In this document: positions 35,077 to 43,942 of the stretch, piece by piece
Layout of the letters: the number at the start of each line of letters is the position of its first letter
Position numbering within the stretch: the stretch's first letter is position 1
From: Streptomyces aurantiacus
Lineage (GTDB): Bacteria; Actinomycetota; Actinomycetes; Streptomycetales; Streptomycetaceae
Direction: 5' to 3'
Length of the DNA: 64,000 bases
NCBI RefSeq assembly: GCF_027107535.1
Contig: NZ_CP114283.1
Span: 4,154,001 to 4,218,000, forward strand
Made by a program: the position numbers and the translations under genes
Notes under the pieces: generated by a model
Told to the model about the DNA's origin: nothing
What the model saw: the letters and a program-made list of their open reading frames with translations, nothing else
Databases searched by the model: none

Positions 35077-36015
35077 TCAGAGAGCGGAGTCCAGACGATC
35101 GCGCTGCTCGATGGTCAACTCGAGGGACACTCCAGCGATGGCCTCGTCCAACTGCTCGACCGTGCTGACGCCGACGATCGGCGTGGCGGCCGGCCCTCCG
35201 GTCAGCCATGCCAGCACCACCCGGTTGCGGTTCGTGCCGGTCTCGGCGGCGACCTCGTCGAGCGCCGCGAGACGGCGGGCGGTGCCCGGATGGTCGTACT
35301 CGGCCGGCAGCGGCCTGTCCGTACGGGTGTAACGGCCGCTCAGCAGCGGGGTGTACGCCCACAGCGCCATGTCCGGGTGGTGTTCGAGATAGTGGAGCGC
35401 CTCGTCGGTGACCGCACCGAACCGGTGCACCACGGTGGGCCGGGTCGCGGGCCGCGGCTGTAGGTAGGTGTGGTGCTGCTGCACCGCGGTGAAACCGGTA
35501 CCGCCGTGGGCCCGCGCGATCTGCCGGGCCCGCTCGACCTGCCAGACGGGGTAGTTGGAGCAGCCGAGGCGGCCGACCGTACCCGCGGAGACGAGCTCGT
35601 CGAAGGCCGCGACCGTCTCTTCCAGCGGCGTGACCGGATCGGGTTTGTGGGCCCAGTACAGGTCGATGTGATCCGTACCGAGTCGCCGCAGGCTGCCCTC
35701 GATCCCGTTCTTCACGGCTCCGGCCGAGAGGCCTTCGGCCGTCTCCGGGAACCGCCCGGCCACGGTCGGCTCACAGCCCACCTTGGTGCTGATCTTCACA
35801 CGGTCGCGGACGCCCGGGCGGCTTGCCAGCCAGCGGCCGAGCAACTCCTCACTCTGGCCGCCGAAGCCAGTCGGATCCGCCCAGAACGCGTAACAGTTGG
35901 CAGTGTCGATCCAGACGCCCCCGGCGTCCACGAAGTGATCCAGGATCTCGAACGATCGGCGCTCGTCCTGAGCCGTGCCGAACATCATGGCGCCAAGAGC
36001 CAGGTTGGTAATCAT
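35077..36015 (-). CDS. Aldo/keto reductase
   Basis: 312 residues, TIM-barrel AKR. N-terminal LALGAMMFGTAQDERRSFEILDHFVDAGGVWIDTANCYAFW contains Asp-x-x-x-Cys-Tyr; the tetrad Asp-Tyr-Lys-His appears as D37, Tyr42, Lys near VKISTKVG and WAHKPDPV. NADPH contacts are LGCSNYPVWQV and the C-terminal TPIVGVSTVEQLDEAI. It reduces carbonyls or acts on an unspecified substrate. ATG 36015 has GAGGGAC directly upstream and matches the family start. Divergent from the MocR regulator with only 46 bases between starts, so it is a probable target. Confidence 0.88.
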   Translation of the reverse strand: MITNLALGAMMFGTAQDERRSFEILDHFVDAGGVWIDTANCYAFWADPTGFGGQSEELLGRWLASRPGVRDRVKISTKVGCEPTVAGRFPETAEGLSAGAVKNGIEGSLRRLGTDHIDLYWAHKPDPVTPLEETVAAFDELVSAGTVGRLGCSNYPVWQVERARQIARAHGGTGFTAVQQHHTYLQPRPATRPTVVHRFGAVTDEALHYLEHHPDMALWAYTPLLSGRYTRTDRPLPAEYDHPGTARRLAALDEVAAETGTNRNRVVLAWLTGGPAATPIVGVSTVEQLDEAIAGVSLELTIEQRDRLDSAL

Positions 36016-36029
36016 GTCCCTCACGATAG

Positions 36030-36045
36030 GCCGATTCGGATCGGC
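36030..36045. promoter_or_regulatory. Palindrome between divergent AKR and MocR genes
   Basis: GCCGATTCGGATCGGC has 6-bp perfect arms around four bases and lies in a 46-base divergent gap. It is a likely MocR operator acting on both genes. Confidence 0.5.
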
Positions 36046-36061
36046 GGTACGCTCCAATCTT

Positions 36062-37522
36062 GTGGCCATTTCCCAGACCAATCTCGCGTGGGCGACGCTG
36101 CTGGACATCGGCCCTTCGGAGCACGGTGGCGCCTTCCGCCTGCACGATCGTCTGGCGCTCGCGCTGCGCACCACGATCCGGGACGGCCGACTGACGGAGG
36201 GTGCCGCCGTGCCACCGAGCCGGGCGCTCGCCGAGGAACTCGGCTGCTCCCGCTGGGTCGTGACGGAGGCGTACGGGCAGCTCATCGCGGAGGGGTTCCT
36301 TTCCGCGCGGGTGGGTTCCGCCACGCGTGTCTCGTGGTCACCGGACGCCTCGCCGACTCGGCCTCGTGTGCGGCGCGTTCCGGCGCAGACAGCGATCCGG
36401 TACGACCTCGCGCCCGGTCTGCCGGATCTGCGGGCGTTTCCGCGGCGTCGCTGGGCGGAGGCCGTCCGGGCGGTCACCGGCTCGGCCGTCCACTACGACC
36501 TCGGCCTGCCCGACCCAGCCGGGCACGCGGTGCTGCGTACCACCGTCGCGCAGTACCTTCGGCGCTCGCGCGGCGCGGACGCCGACCCCACATCGGTGTC
36601 CGTGTGCGCCGGTGTCACCGACGGGCTGGTCCGCACATGCCGCGCGCTGCACGCCCGGGGGATCACCGACCTGGCGATGGAGCACCCAGGCTGGGGGCGA
36701 CTGCGGGACGCCGCCACCAGCGCCGGACTGCGTGTGCATCCGGTGCCTGTGGACGACGACGGCCTCCGGGTCGAGGACCTCGTACGTACGCCGGCCAGGG
36801 CGGTCGTCGTGGGCGCGGCCCACCAGTTTCCCACTGGCACGGTTCTGTCGCCGCGACGCCGGGCCCGCCTGGTGCGCTGGGCGCGCGAGACGGACGGCTT
36901 CGTCATCGAAGACGACTACGACGCCGAGTTCCGCTACGACCGCCATCCGGTCGCCGTCATGCAGGGCATGGATCCGAGCCGGGTCTTCCTCCTCGGCTCG
37001 GTCAGCAAGACGCTGTCACCGGCCCTCGGTCTGGGCTGGATGGTCGCGCCCACCGCGATGGCCCAGGCGCTCCGGAGCGCCAACCCGGTCACCGTCGCGC
37101 CGCCGGTACTGGACCAACTCGCACTCGCCACCTTCATCGAACGTGGATGGTACGACGCCCATCTGCGCGCGGCACGGCGCCGGTTCCGCTCGCGGCGCGA
37201 CCTGCTGACCCGCACGCTCGCCGCCCAAGTACCGCAAGGCCGGGTCGCCGGCACCGCCGCCGGACTCCACGTCCTGCTGCACCTACCGGACGACGCCGAC
37301 ACCCGCGGGACGGTCCGGGCCGCGGCCGCCGCCGGGCTGCGCCTTACGGACCTCGACGACTACCGGGTGCACGGGTCGGCGGAGCGCGCGCTCGTCCTCG
37401 GGTACGGCAACATCAGCGACACGGACATCGCCCCAGCCGTCGCGCTCCTCCGTGAGGCACTGAGTTCGCCGTCGACCTCGCGGCCGCCTGGAACAGCGCA
37501 GTCGGGTGATGACGGTCTCTGA
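36062..37522 (+). CDS. MocR/PdxR-type GntR regulator with aminotransferase domain
   Basis: 486 residues from GTG 36062. The N-terminal wHTH (RLALALRTTIRDGRLTEGAAVPPSRALAEELGCSRWVVTEAYGQLIAEGFLSARVG) is GntR type, followed by a fold-type I PLP aminotransferase domain: AVVVGAAHQFPTGTVLS, FVIEDDYDAEFRYD with the PLP Asp and FLLGSVSKTLSPALGLGW with the PLP-binding Lys. MocR regulators sense PLP-amino acid complexes. It shares a short divergent promoter region with the aldo/keto reductase, suggesting control of that gene. Confidence 0.92.
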   Translation: MAISQTNLAWATLLDIGPSEHGGAFRLHDRLALALRTTIRDGRLTEGAAVPPSRALAEELGCSRWVVTEAYGQLIAEGFLSARVGSATRVSWSPDASPTRPRVRRVPAQTAIRYDLAPGLPDLRAFPRRRWAEAVRAVTGSAVHYDLGLPDPAGHAVLRTTVAQYLRRSRGADADPTSVSVCAGVTDGLVRTCRALHARGITDLAMEHPGWGRLRDAATSAGLRVHPVPVDDDGLRVEDLVRTPARAVVVGAAHQFPTGTVLSPRRRARLVRWARETDGFVIEDDYDAEFRYDRHPVAVMQGMDPSRVFLLGSVSKTLSPALGLGWMVAPTAMAQALRSANPVTVAPPVLDQLALATFIERGWYDAHLRAARRRFRSRRDLLTRTLAAQVPQGRVAGTAAGLHVLLHLPDDADTRGTVRAAAAAGLRLTDLDDYRVHGSAERALVLGYGNISDTDIAPAVALLREALSSPSTSRPPGTAQSGDDGL

Positions 37523-37755
37523 CGCCGCACGTACCCACCTCCCGTCCGTCCGCTGAGGACGGCACGCAGCTCACGGCCGCAGACACTCACCCTGCGGATC
37601 GAAGCGGACGAGTCCGTGTTCGGGGGCCAGCGATGCGGCGCGCGCTGATACTTCTTCAGCCTTGCCGTACGACATGAGCAGGCACCAGTTGGGCCTCTCC
37701 GAACCACCCATTATTTCGCTCGCGACGACCGCCCTGGCACATCTACGGTTTCATC

Positions 37756-38697
37756 GTGACCGCCACAGCAGTGCTGCCGCCGGCGATGGCCGAGGAACTC
37801 CTGCATCCCGTCCTTCCCGCCACGTCCGTCGGGGAGACCGTTCTGCGTACTGGCGGGGAGCTGAGCACGATCTTCGAGGTCCGATTCGCCGGGGTGGCCG
37901 AGCCGGTCGTCATCAAGATCTATGACGATCAGTGGCGATGGAAACAGGAGAAGGAGATCTACGTCTACCGACTGCTTCAGCAGCACGCTGTCGGGCCGGT
38001 GCCTGCCGTGTTGCACCATGGGGACGCCGACAACGTGCTTGGGCGCTGCTACACGGTGATGACGATGCTCAGGGGGCAGCCGTTGTCCGCTGTCAGCCAT
38101 GCCCTGGAGAGGGCATCGCTGCGGGAGATCTACCGTCAGATCGGGGGCTGCATGGCTGCGGTCCACCAGATCCCGCAGGACAGCTACGGATACCTCACCA
38201 CGCATGTTCTGGATCCCGAGCCGACGAACACCGCCTATATGACACGGCAGTTCCACAAGAAGCTCAGGGAGTACGCCGGTCACGGGGGTGATACGGCGCT
38301 CACGACGGCCGTCGAAGCGAAGGTTGCTCGGCAGATCGAGCTGCTCGGCGCGTGCCCGCATGCCGTGCTGTGTCACAACGACTTTCACGAGGGCAACGTC
38401 CTGGTCGCCGACGACGGCGGCGGATGGCAGGTCAGCGGCTTCATCGACGTGGAGAACGCGATCGCGGCGGATCCCCTGATGGACGTGGCCAAGACCGACT
38501 ACTACTCCGTCCGCGACGACCAGGACAAGCGCGAAGCGCTCTGCGACGGATACGGGACGCTGCCCGCCGACTGGAGCGAGCGGGTCGGCCTCTACCGCCT
38601 CTACCACGCTCTGGAGCTGTGGGACTGGTTCGCCTCCATCGGCAACACGCCTCCGCTGGAGGGCATCACCGACGACATCCGGCGTATGACGGCATGA
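37756..38697 (+). CDS. Kinase-fold phosphotransferase (APH/fructosamine-kinase type)
   Basis: 313 residues. ATP site: Lys in PVVIKIYDDQ, Glu in EKEIYVYRLL. The catalytic loop is LCHNDFHEGNVL (HxDFHxGN, with N after H in the second position) and metal-binding IDVENAIAADPL. Such proteins phosphorylate aminoglycosides, choline, fructosamines or homoserine; the substrate cannot be told from these motifs. GTG 37756 begins at the fold. The alginate-lyase-like gene converges on it with 103 bases between stops. Confidence 0.85.
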   Translation: MTATAVLPPAMAEELLHPVLPATSVGETVLRTGGELSTIFEVRFAGVAEPVVIKIYDDQWRWKQEKEIYVYRLLQQHAVGPVPAVLHHGDADNVLGRCYTVMTMLRGQPLSAVSHALERASLREIYRQIGGCMAAVHQIPQDSYGYLTTHVLDPEPTNTAYMTRQFHKKLREYAGHGGDTALTTAVEAKVARQIELLGACPHAVLCHNDFHEGNVLVADDGGGWQVSGFIDVENAIAADPLMDVAKTDYYSVRDDQDKREALCDGYGTLPADWSERVGLYRLYHALELWDWFASIGNTPPLEGITDDIRRMTA

Positions 38698-38800
38698 TCT
38701 TCTCGCGATGACGTGTGCTCTCCAGCTGTCCACGCCGTCCAGGAGACAGGGCAGGGCGAACAGTTGGCATGCCGTGCCGGTGGTCGGTCGATGGTCGGCC

Positions 38801-40075
38801 TCAGCCCGTGATGGAGTCCAGTTGCTCCGCTGCCGGGCGCAAGAGCCACAGGTCGCCGCCCGGAGGCTCCTCCAGGGAGGGCACGGCCTTCTGCGCCTGC
38901 CTGTCACCCGCATCGGCGGCCGCATGCACCACATCAGTGGCCGCGTACCGGTGGAACTCGAGCTCCGTGTGCGGCCAGACAGCGGCAGCCGTCGACGCGG
39001 GCAGAAGGTAGTGCACCGCTTTGAACAGGCTCTGGCCGTCGGGGCCCCGGTACTTCCACAGGTTCACGCCGAGGTGCTTGCCGATGGCCGCGAGCCGCGT
39101 GTAGGCGACCAGGTCGAAGGTCGAGTAGTGCCAACTGCGCGTCCTGGTCAGCTCTTGGGGCTGGCTGCCGTCGGCGGCGATCTGCGGGGCGATACGCAGG
39201 CTCCGCGCGTCGAGGACTGTTCGGCGGGCGAGATGCCTGTCGCCGGTCGCATGGGCGAGGGCTGCGACCTGCATGTCGTGGAAGGTGCCATGGTTGTTGG
39301 TGGCGGCGGCCTCCTGCTTGCCGAAGTCGCTGTACCTGAGCCAGCTGAGAAAGTCCTTGTTCCACTTCGCCATGCCGGTGCGGTCCGTCCTGGTCCAGTT
39401 GGGGGCGCCGGAGTTCAGGATGGCGAGCGCGTCGAGGACGGCGGTGTACGACTGCGAGAAGTCGATGATGCCGATGGCGCGGCCGTCGTACGTGCAGGGG
39501 ATGAACTGTGCGTGGTTCAGGTGCGGGTTCATCCTCGTGGCAGGGTCGAGGAACCAGGTGCGCAGTATCTGTCCGGCCTTTCCGGCGTACCGCTCGTCGC
39601 CGGTGTAGTACCAGGCGAGGGAGAGGTCGTACGTGGAATCGAAGACCTTCTCGACATCCCGGCGATCGGTACCGGAGTCGACCTCGGGGTTGCGCTGTCC
39701 GTCACGTTGGACGTACGGGCAACCCCACGGATTTCCGGACGTCGGCGGTTGTGATGGCCACCAGTACGGAGCCTGACTGAGGTAGTCGTGGACGTCGCCG
39801 CTCGGTGCCGGCCTGGGTTTGTCGACGACCGTCCAGGGGCCCTGGCTCAACCACCGGTCGGCGCGGGCGGTCAACGCCTGGGCGGCTCGGCGCAGTTGTG
39901 GGTCGCCGCGGTCGAGCCGCGTCTTCGCCTGCTGCAGACGGGTGCCGTCGAGGACGGCGGTGTGCGGAGCGTCGGGCACGGGGTGCGTCACCTTCGCCGA
40001 GGCAGAGGGTACTGCTGCGGCGCTGATCACGGCCAAGGCCGCCAGGAGGACAGCCAGGCGCGAGCGAGTACTCAT
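38801..40075 (-). CDS. Secreted alginate lyase-family (AlgL-like) protein
   Basis: 424 residues. Signal peptide MSTRSRLAVLLAALAVISAAAVPSASA, cleaved near residue 27. The (alpha/alpha) toroid family signatures are YWWPSQP, PEVDSGTDRR, YDGRAIGIIDFS, and ATNNHGTFHDMQ that supplies the Asn-His active site. Members cleave alginate or related uronic acid polysaccharides by beta-elimination; the exact substrate is unknown. ATG 40075 has GGAG 6 bases upstream, while the ATG at 40087 has none. A TCATGTA...TGAA motif lies just upstream. Confidence 0.88.
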   Translation of the reverse strand: MSTRSRLAVLLAALAVISAAAVPSASAKVTHPVPDAPHTAVLDGTRLQQAKTRLDRGDPQLRRAAQALTARADRWLSQGPWTVVDKPRPAPSGDVHDYLSQAPYWWPSQPPTSGNPWGCPYVQRDGQRNPEVDSGTDRRDVEKVFDSTYDLSLAWYYTGDERYAGKAGQILRTWFLDPATRMNPHLNHAQFIPCTYDGRAIGIIDFSQSYTAVLDALAILNSGAPNWTRTDRTGMAKWNKDFLSWLRYSDFGKQEAAATNNHGTFHDMQVAALAHATGDRHLARRTVLDARSLRIAPQIAADGSQPQELTRTRSWHYSTFDLVAYTRLAAIGKHLGVNLWKYRGPDGQSLFKAVHYLLPASTAAAVWPHTELEFHRYAATDVVHAAADAGDRQAQKAVPSLEEPPGGDLWLLRPAAEQLDSITG

Positions 40076-40086
40076 CAGGTACTCCA

Positions 40087-40101
40087 ATCATGTATGTGAA
40101 T
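40087..40101. promoter_or_regulatory. TCATGTANNTGAA motif, copy 1
   Basis: ATCATGTATGTGAAT at 40087-40101, in the region between the alginate-lyase start and its probable promoter. Agrees with the copy at 40553 in 11 of 13 positions. Confidence 0.35.
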
Positions 40102-40552
40102 CGCAGAGGTGAGCTTCTTGCGGCGGGCCAGGACGGTGGTCCATCGCCGCCACGAGAGGCCTGGCGTCTACGGGCGGGCATCCGTCGGCGATGTTGTGCG
40201 CAGTGCCGTTTCTCGCGCCCGTCCGCCGTCTTGGGTGTCGCCAGGGCCGCGGAGGTGGACCGGTCGACGTCCTGGTCGGTGGCGGGCCGGGGGAATGGGT
40301 AAGGCCGGGCCTGGCAGGGCGCGGCGGTGGCCTTGAGTGTCCGGGGCGGATGGTGGCCAGGTCACCGCCAGTCCTGCCGTCAGGGGCGTTGGCGCGGTCG
40401 CTTGTGAGGGTGGGGTGGGTGATGGCGTTCGGTCTCGCCCAGCGGGCGTGGGAGACGGCGGGAACGCGCCGTCCCGCGGCGGCAGTCGGCCCGGCCGGCT
40501 CCGCTCCCGCTGCGGACTGCTTGGCTCATAGGTGCTCGCTCCTACACTGGAA

Positions 40553-40566
40553 TTCATGTAGATGAA
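40553..40566. promoter_or_regulatory. Perfect TTCAT-GTAG-ATGAA palindrome, copy 2
   Basis: TTCATGTAGATGAA, followed by TTCATGAA at 40572-40579. Outer arms ATTCATG and CATGAAT also pair. Low-GC operator-like island; target gene unclear. Confidence 0.4.
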
Positions 40567-40795
40567 CAAGGTTCATGAATGCGTCGGGCGTGAGCATGCC
40601 ACGTCCAACCTGGAGCGGGAAGAGGTGTGCATGGCCGAACTCGACGGCGAGCATCCGGCGTGCACTGTCAGAGGCTCGCAGTCCCGGGCGCAGGAGAGGC
40701 GCTGCGGCGTCGCTGTGGCAGCTGAAGAGGGCACGGCCCGGCCACCGTGGTGGGGGTCTGGGCTCGGGGTGTGTCGCGAACGGTCGGCCGTGACG

Positions 40796-41071
40796 GCAGG
40801 CCGTTCCAGGCCTCGTCGCCGCTCGTCAGACCATGGATGACGGCATCGTCCCAGTCGACGACTGCACGGAACCAGAACCGCTCGGCGTCCAGCGCGGGGT
40901 GCTGGGCCAGCCCCAGAGACAGTGGCACCCGGCCGGCAGTACGGGCCGCCGCAAGGCCTCCGCGTCGAGCCCGTCGAGGATGCCGAGCACGTGGCGGCGC
41001 TGCCCGTACACGACCCTGAGAAGTGTCCTGTCCTCGAGGTCCGGAGTTGTGTCGTGCATGTCGGCGGTCAT
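40796..41071 (-). pseudogene. DUF664 (DinB-like) protein, frameshifted and truncated
   Basis: The start MTADMHDTTPDLEDRTLLRVVYGQRRHVLGILDGLDAEALRRPVLPAG (from 41071) matches the N-terminus of DUF664/DinB-like proteins. The expected continuation, LGLAQHPALDAERFWFRAVVDWDDAVIHGLTSGDEAW, is in the next frame. A one-base deletion near 40930, within GGGTGCCACTG, explains this. The C-terminal half of the family is missing, so the gene is inactive. DUF664 proteins belong to a helical bundle superfamily with mycothiol-dependent enzymes. Confidence 0.75.
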
Positions 41072-41418
41072 GGCCACTCGGAATTCCTCATGTCCCGCGG
41101 TCCTGGCGGAAGTTCGTCATTGCCTCGCACAGCCGATGAGAGGTTGGCCGGTACTGCATACGAGAACACCCGGTCGGCGCGTACGGCTCCAGGAGTACGT
41201 CCCCGTGAACGAGTCGCCGCACCCTCACGCTCCCCTGCAGTGGGGTCTCGAACGCGCTCTCGCCCTGGCAGAACTCAGTGAGTCTGCCAGGGCGAGCCGG
41301 ACCAGTTGCACTCCCGTACGGTCACCGGGACCGCGGACGGTCTACCGGTGACAGTCGGCCCCGTGCGCCCGGCGAGGGGTGAGCACAGCGCTGGAGTGTG
41401 GTGGTCAGGAGGAGAGAC
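41072..41418. other. Intergenic, no gene seen
   Basis: 347 bases between the DUF664 remnant and the SapA-like gene, containing the hairpin at 41259-41296. The rest shows nothing identifiable. Confidence 0.4.
41259..41296 (-). terminator. Hairpin terminator
   Basis: CTCGCCCTGGCAGA pairs perfectly with TCTGCCAGGGCGAG (14 bp, 10-base loop), about 120 bases past the end of the gene at 41419. Confidence 0.7.
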
Positions 41419-41868
41419 TCAGCGGGTGAAGGTGACCCGGTTCTCCTTGAGGGCGGCGCAGTTGGAGCCGGATACCTGGGTGTAGATGTTGTTGATGTGG
41501 CCGCCCCAGTTGACGCAGAGGGCCTTGCCGTACACGTAGGCCGGACCCGCGTACGAGGTGTAGTGCCCGTAGTCCTCAGCCGAGTCCCCGGTGTCCGGGA
41601 TGTAGATCCAGGTGGACATGTCCACGGCCGCGCCGGGGTTCTTGCGGATGGTCGCGACGCAGTTCTTGCCGTTGGAGGAGTTGTACGTCAGGTAGACGGT
41701 GCCGAGCGAGCCGATGGGAGCCGAGTTCACGGTCTTGTAGGCACTTCCGCAGACCTTCTGCGGGGTGGTGTTGGGTGCGGCTGACGCGGGCGACGCGAGA
41801 GCCGTGGTCGCGCCCATCGCCAGAGCGGCGAAGGCGGCGGCGGTCAGAACGGAACGGTTGGATCTCAT
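41419..41868 (-). CDS. Small secreted SapA-like protein
   Basis: 149 residues. Signal peptide MRSNRSVLTAAAFAALAMGATTALASPASA, mature protein ~118 residues with four Cys (VCGSAYK, KNCVATIRK, ALCVNWGG, SNCAALKEN), likely two disulfides. Pattern GSLGTVYLTYNSSNGKNC and YTSYAGPAYVYGKALCVNWGG matches small spore-associated and related secreted Streptomyces proteins of unknown function. ATG 41868 follows AAGGGGGA at about 5 bases; the longer frame upstream is not credible. Its role on the cell or spore surface is inferred from the family, not seen. Confidence 0.75.
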   Translation of the reverse strand: MRSNRSVLTAAAFAALAMGATTALASPASAAPNTTPQKVCGSAYKTVNSAPIGSLGTVYLTYNSSNGKNCVATIRKNPGAAVDMSTWIYIPDTGDSAEDYGHYTSYAGPAYVYGKALCVNWGGHINNIYTQVSGSNCAALKENRVTFTR

Positions 41869-42184
41869 TTTTCCCCCTTGTGATCTTTGGAGTTGGTTGC
41901 TCCTGCTTGGTGTGACACGCGAGCCATCGGAAGGGTTGTGCACCGTCCGCAGAAGATGCGAGGTTCTGAACATCCGTCCGTGCAGGGGGATTTGGACTCC
42001 GCTGCGCGAAGGCCGTATGCGGCAGTCGGCGGGTCTTCTTGACCAAGTCGGGGGAGGGTCCTCGACGCAGATTCGTGTCCCCAGCGTTACGGCTGTTCCC
42101 GCAGACGGCGCGGTACCAAGCCGCGTCGCCCTCCACGGCCTGTCCGGCGGGTTCTGTATGCGCAGAGCACGGTAGGTTGCCCGT
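41869..42184. other. Divergent intergenic region, no gene seen
   Basis: 316 bases between the SapA-like gene and the hypothetical gene at 42185. No motif seen. Confidence 0.4.
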
Positions 42185-42535
42185 ATGCCCTCTGCACTCG
42201 TCGTCGGTTACGACCCGCACTCGATACCCGGCGTGGACAGCGAGGCCCTTCGCGGGGCCCTCGATGCGGAGCTGGGCCGGTTTGGTGAACATGGCATCGA
42301 CGCGGCCATGACGCTGGTCGTGTTCGACGAAACGGCTGCGCCGACCCTTGTTGCGTCGCTGACCGAACACCCATGGGATGTCGTGGTCGTCGGCGGCGGA
42401 ATCCGCAAGGCCGAGCAACTGTTCCTGCTCTTCGAGCAGATCGTGAACCTGATCCGCCGCCATGCGCCCCAGGCCGCCATCGCGTTCAACACCAGTGGCG
42501 AGGACAGCGTCGAGGCCGCACAGCGCTGGCTCTGA
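42185..42535 (+). CDS. Conserved hypothetical protein
   Basis: 116 residues: SALVVGYDPHSIPGVDSEALRGALDAELGRFGEHGID, PWDVVVVGGGIRKAEQLFLLFEQIVNLIRRHAPQAAIAFNT. The alternation of strand, helix and GGGIRK looks like a small Rossmann-like alpha/beta fold with a possible phosphate-binding glycine turn. It is cytosolic with no known family. ATG 42185; 123 bases before the next gene on the same strand. Confidence 0.7.
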   Translation: MPSALVVGYDPHSIPGVDSEALRGALDAELGRFGEHGIDAAMTLVVFDETAAPTLVASLTEHPWDVVVVGGGIRKAEQLFLLFEQIVNLIRRHAPQAAIAFNTSGEDSVEAAQRWL

Positions 42536-42658
42536 ATTCCGCTGTCCGGTCGCATCCTGTGTCACCTGCGACGGCTTCGGGAACGGCATCACGCGGTCGG
42601 AGCGGAACCGGCCGATGCGGGAGAGACCGACAGGTCGCGACACGGGAGACGCCCACGC

Positions 42659-43771
42659 ATGAACACGCCACCAGTGGCCCCTCAAACGCAGCGGACTGAC
42701 GGATCAACGGTCCGGATCGGCGCCCTCGTCCCGCTCACCCGTCCCGGCTGGGTCGAGGCAGGCCGACATCTGCTCGCCGGTCTCGAGCTGGCCATGGGCG
42801 ACGTCAACGACGCCGGCGGCATCGCCGGAAGGCCACTCGAACTGCTGGTACGAGACACCGCGGCTGATCCGCGGAAGGCCACCGCGGCGGTGGACGAACT
42901 GGCTCGCCTGGGCGTCGCCGCCTTGGCAGGGGAGTACCACAGTGTCGTCGCTCGCGCCGCTACCGTCAGGGCCGACGCCCTCGGACTGCCGTTCCTCTGC
43001 TCGTCCGCGGTTCTCGACGCGCTCACCGAACAGCCCACGGAATGGGTCGCGCGGCTCGCCCCGCCGCAGTCCCACGGCTGGCAGATCTACGCGGACTTCC
43101 TCCTGGGCGAGGGCCACGACCGCATCGCCGTAGCGACCCAGCCGAGTGTGTACTGGGCATCCGGGACCCGCGTTCTGCGGGAGCACCTCACTCCACGCGG
43201 TGGCACCGTCATCGAGCTCGACATGAGCGAGCTCACCCCTGCGGCCGTGTGCGACGAACTCGTCGACCATCGTGCGACAGCCCTCCTCCTTCTGGTGGGC
43301 CACCCCGATCCGGCCGTGGAGATCGTCAAGTCCGTCCGCCGCGACCAGCGCCTCGCCGAGCTCATGATCGGCGCGCCGGCGGGGCAACCGGAGTTCGCCG
43401 CATGGGCGACGTCGCTGGGCGACGACTGCGCCGCGATCCCGTTCCTGCGCTACTTGCCCGAGCGTCTCAGCCCTCTCGGTGCACGAGTCGAGACGGCTCT
43501 GCGCGAGCGGCTGACCGACCCGCCCTCCTTCGTCGCCTACGAGGGCTATGACACGGTTGTCGTCCTCGCTGACGTGCTGCGTTCTCACGGCGCGGACCGG
43601 GCGCGCACCGCCGAATCCTGGCCGCGCGTCGCAGTCGAGGGGACCCGCGGCCAGATCCAGTTCTCCCGCGTGCCGGGCATCAGCGTCTGGCAGTGGGCCT
43701 CGGCGCCGGTCCAGATCGTTGACCGTGATCCGGTACGGCCCGATCGCTTTCGAATCCTTCACGCCGGCTGA
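42659..43771 (+). CDS. Periplasmic-binding-protein-like ligand sensor without signal peptide
   Basis: 370 residues of the leucine/amide-binding fold (Peripla_BP_6 type): VRIGALVPLTRPGWVEAGRHLLAGLELAMGDVND starts the first lobe, AGGIAGRPLELLVRDTAADP, VAALAGEYHSVVARAA, YADFLLGEGHDRIAV, and a final SFVAYEGYDTVVVLADVL are typical. The N-terminus (MNTPPVAPQTQRTDGST) has no signal or lipobox and no permease or ATPase genes follow, so it is not an ordinary ABC transporter receptor. It may be a cytosolic binding protein or a partner of a regulator elsewhere. Start ATG 42659. Confidence 0.82.
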   Translation: MNTPPVAPQTQRTDGSTVRIGALVPLTRPGWVEAGRHLLAGLELAMGDVNDAGGIAGRPLELLVRDTAADPRKATAAVDELARLGVAALAGEYHSVVARAATVRADALGLPFLCSSAVLDALTEQPTEWVARLAPPQSHGWQIYADFLLGEGHDRIAVATQPSVYWASGTRVLREHLTPRGGTVIELDMSELTPAAVCDELVDHRATALLLLVGHPDPAVEIVKSVRRDQRLAELMIGAPAGQPEFAAWATSLGDDCAAIPFLRYLPERLSPLGARVETALRERLTDPPSFVAYEGYDTVVVLADVLRSHGADRARTAESWPRVAVEGTRGQIQFSRVPGISVWQWASAPVQIVDRDPVRPDRFRILHAG

Positions 43772-43894
43772 TACAGCACGGAGATCCGACCGACCGGGTC
43801 TGTCCGAACCGCGTCTGACCGAAGCCGAGGCCCACTGTCAGACGCTGATGCCCGGGGAGAGGGTCCGGGAAGGGCTGGTGCTCGCGGTACGCGA

Positions 43895-43927
43895 ATCGGC
43901 TCCGCCCCGGGTGGGGGCGGAGCCGAT
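43895..43927. terminator. Hairpin between convergent genes
   Basis: ATCGGCTCCGCCCC pairs perfectly with GGGGCGGAGCCGAT (14 bp, 5-base loop), between the ligand-binding protein and the GlsB-like gene. Likely serves both strands. Confidence 0.75.
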
Positions 43928-43942
43928 GGTGGGATGTGGGGG

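Larger units (their letters stand above)
40076..40795. other. Gene-free region with two related palindromic motifs
   Basis: About 720 bases with no credible gene on either strand; the long frames there are low-complexity Pro/Arg-rich. It contains two copies of a TCATGTA-NN-TGAA motif, one next to the alginate-lyase start and the other near 40553. Confidence 0.5.

Noticed and set aside
40191..40569. Open frames on both strands in the region before the DUF664 remnant
   Set aside because: Low-complexity Pro/Arg/Gly translations, no start signals and no domain features; treated as non-coding.
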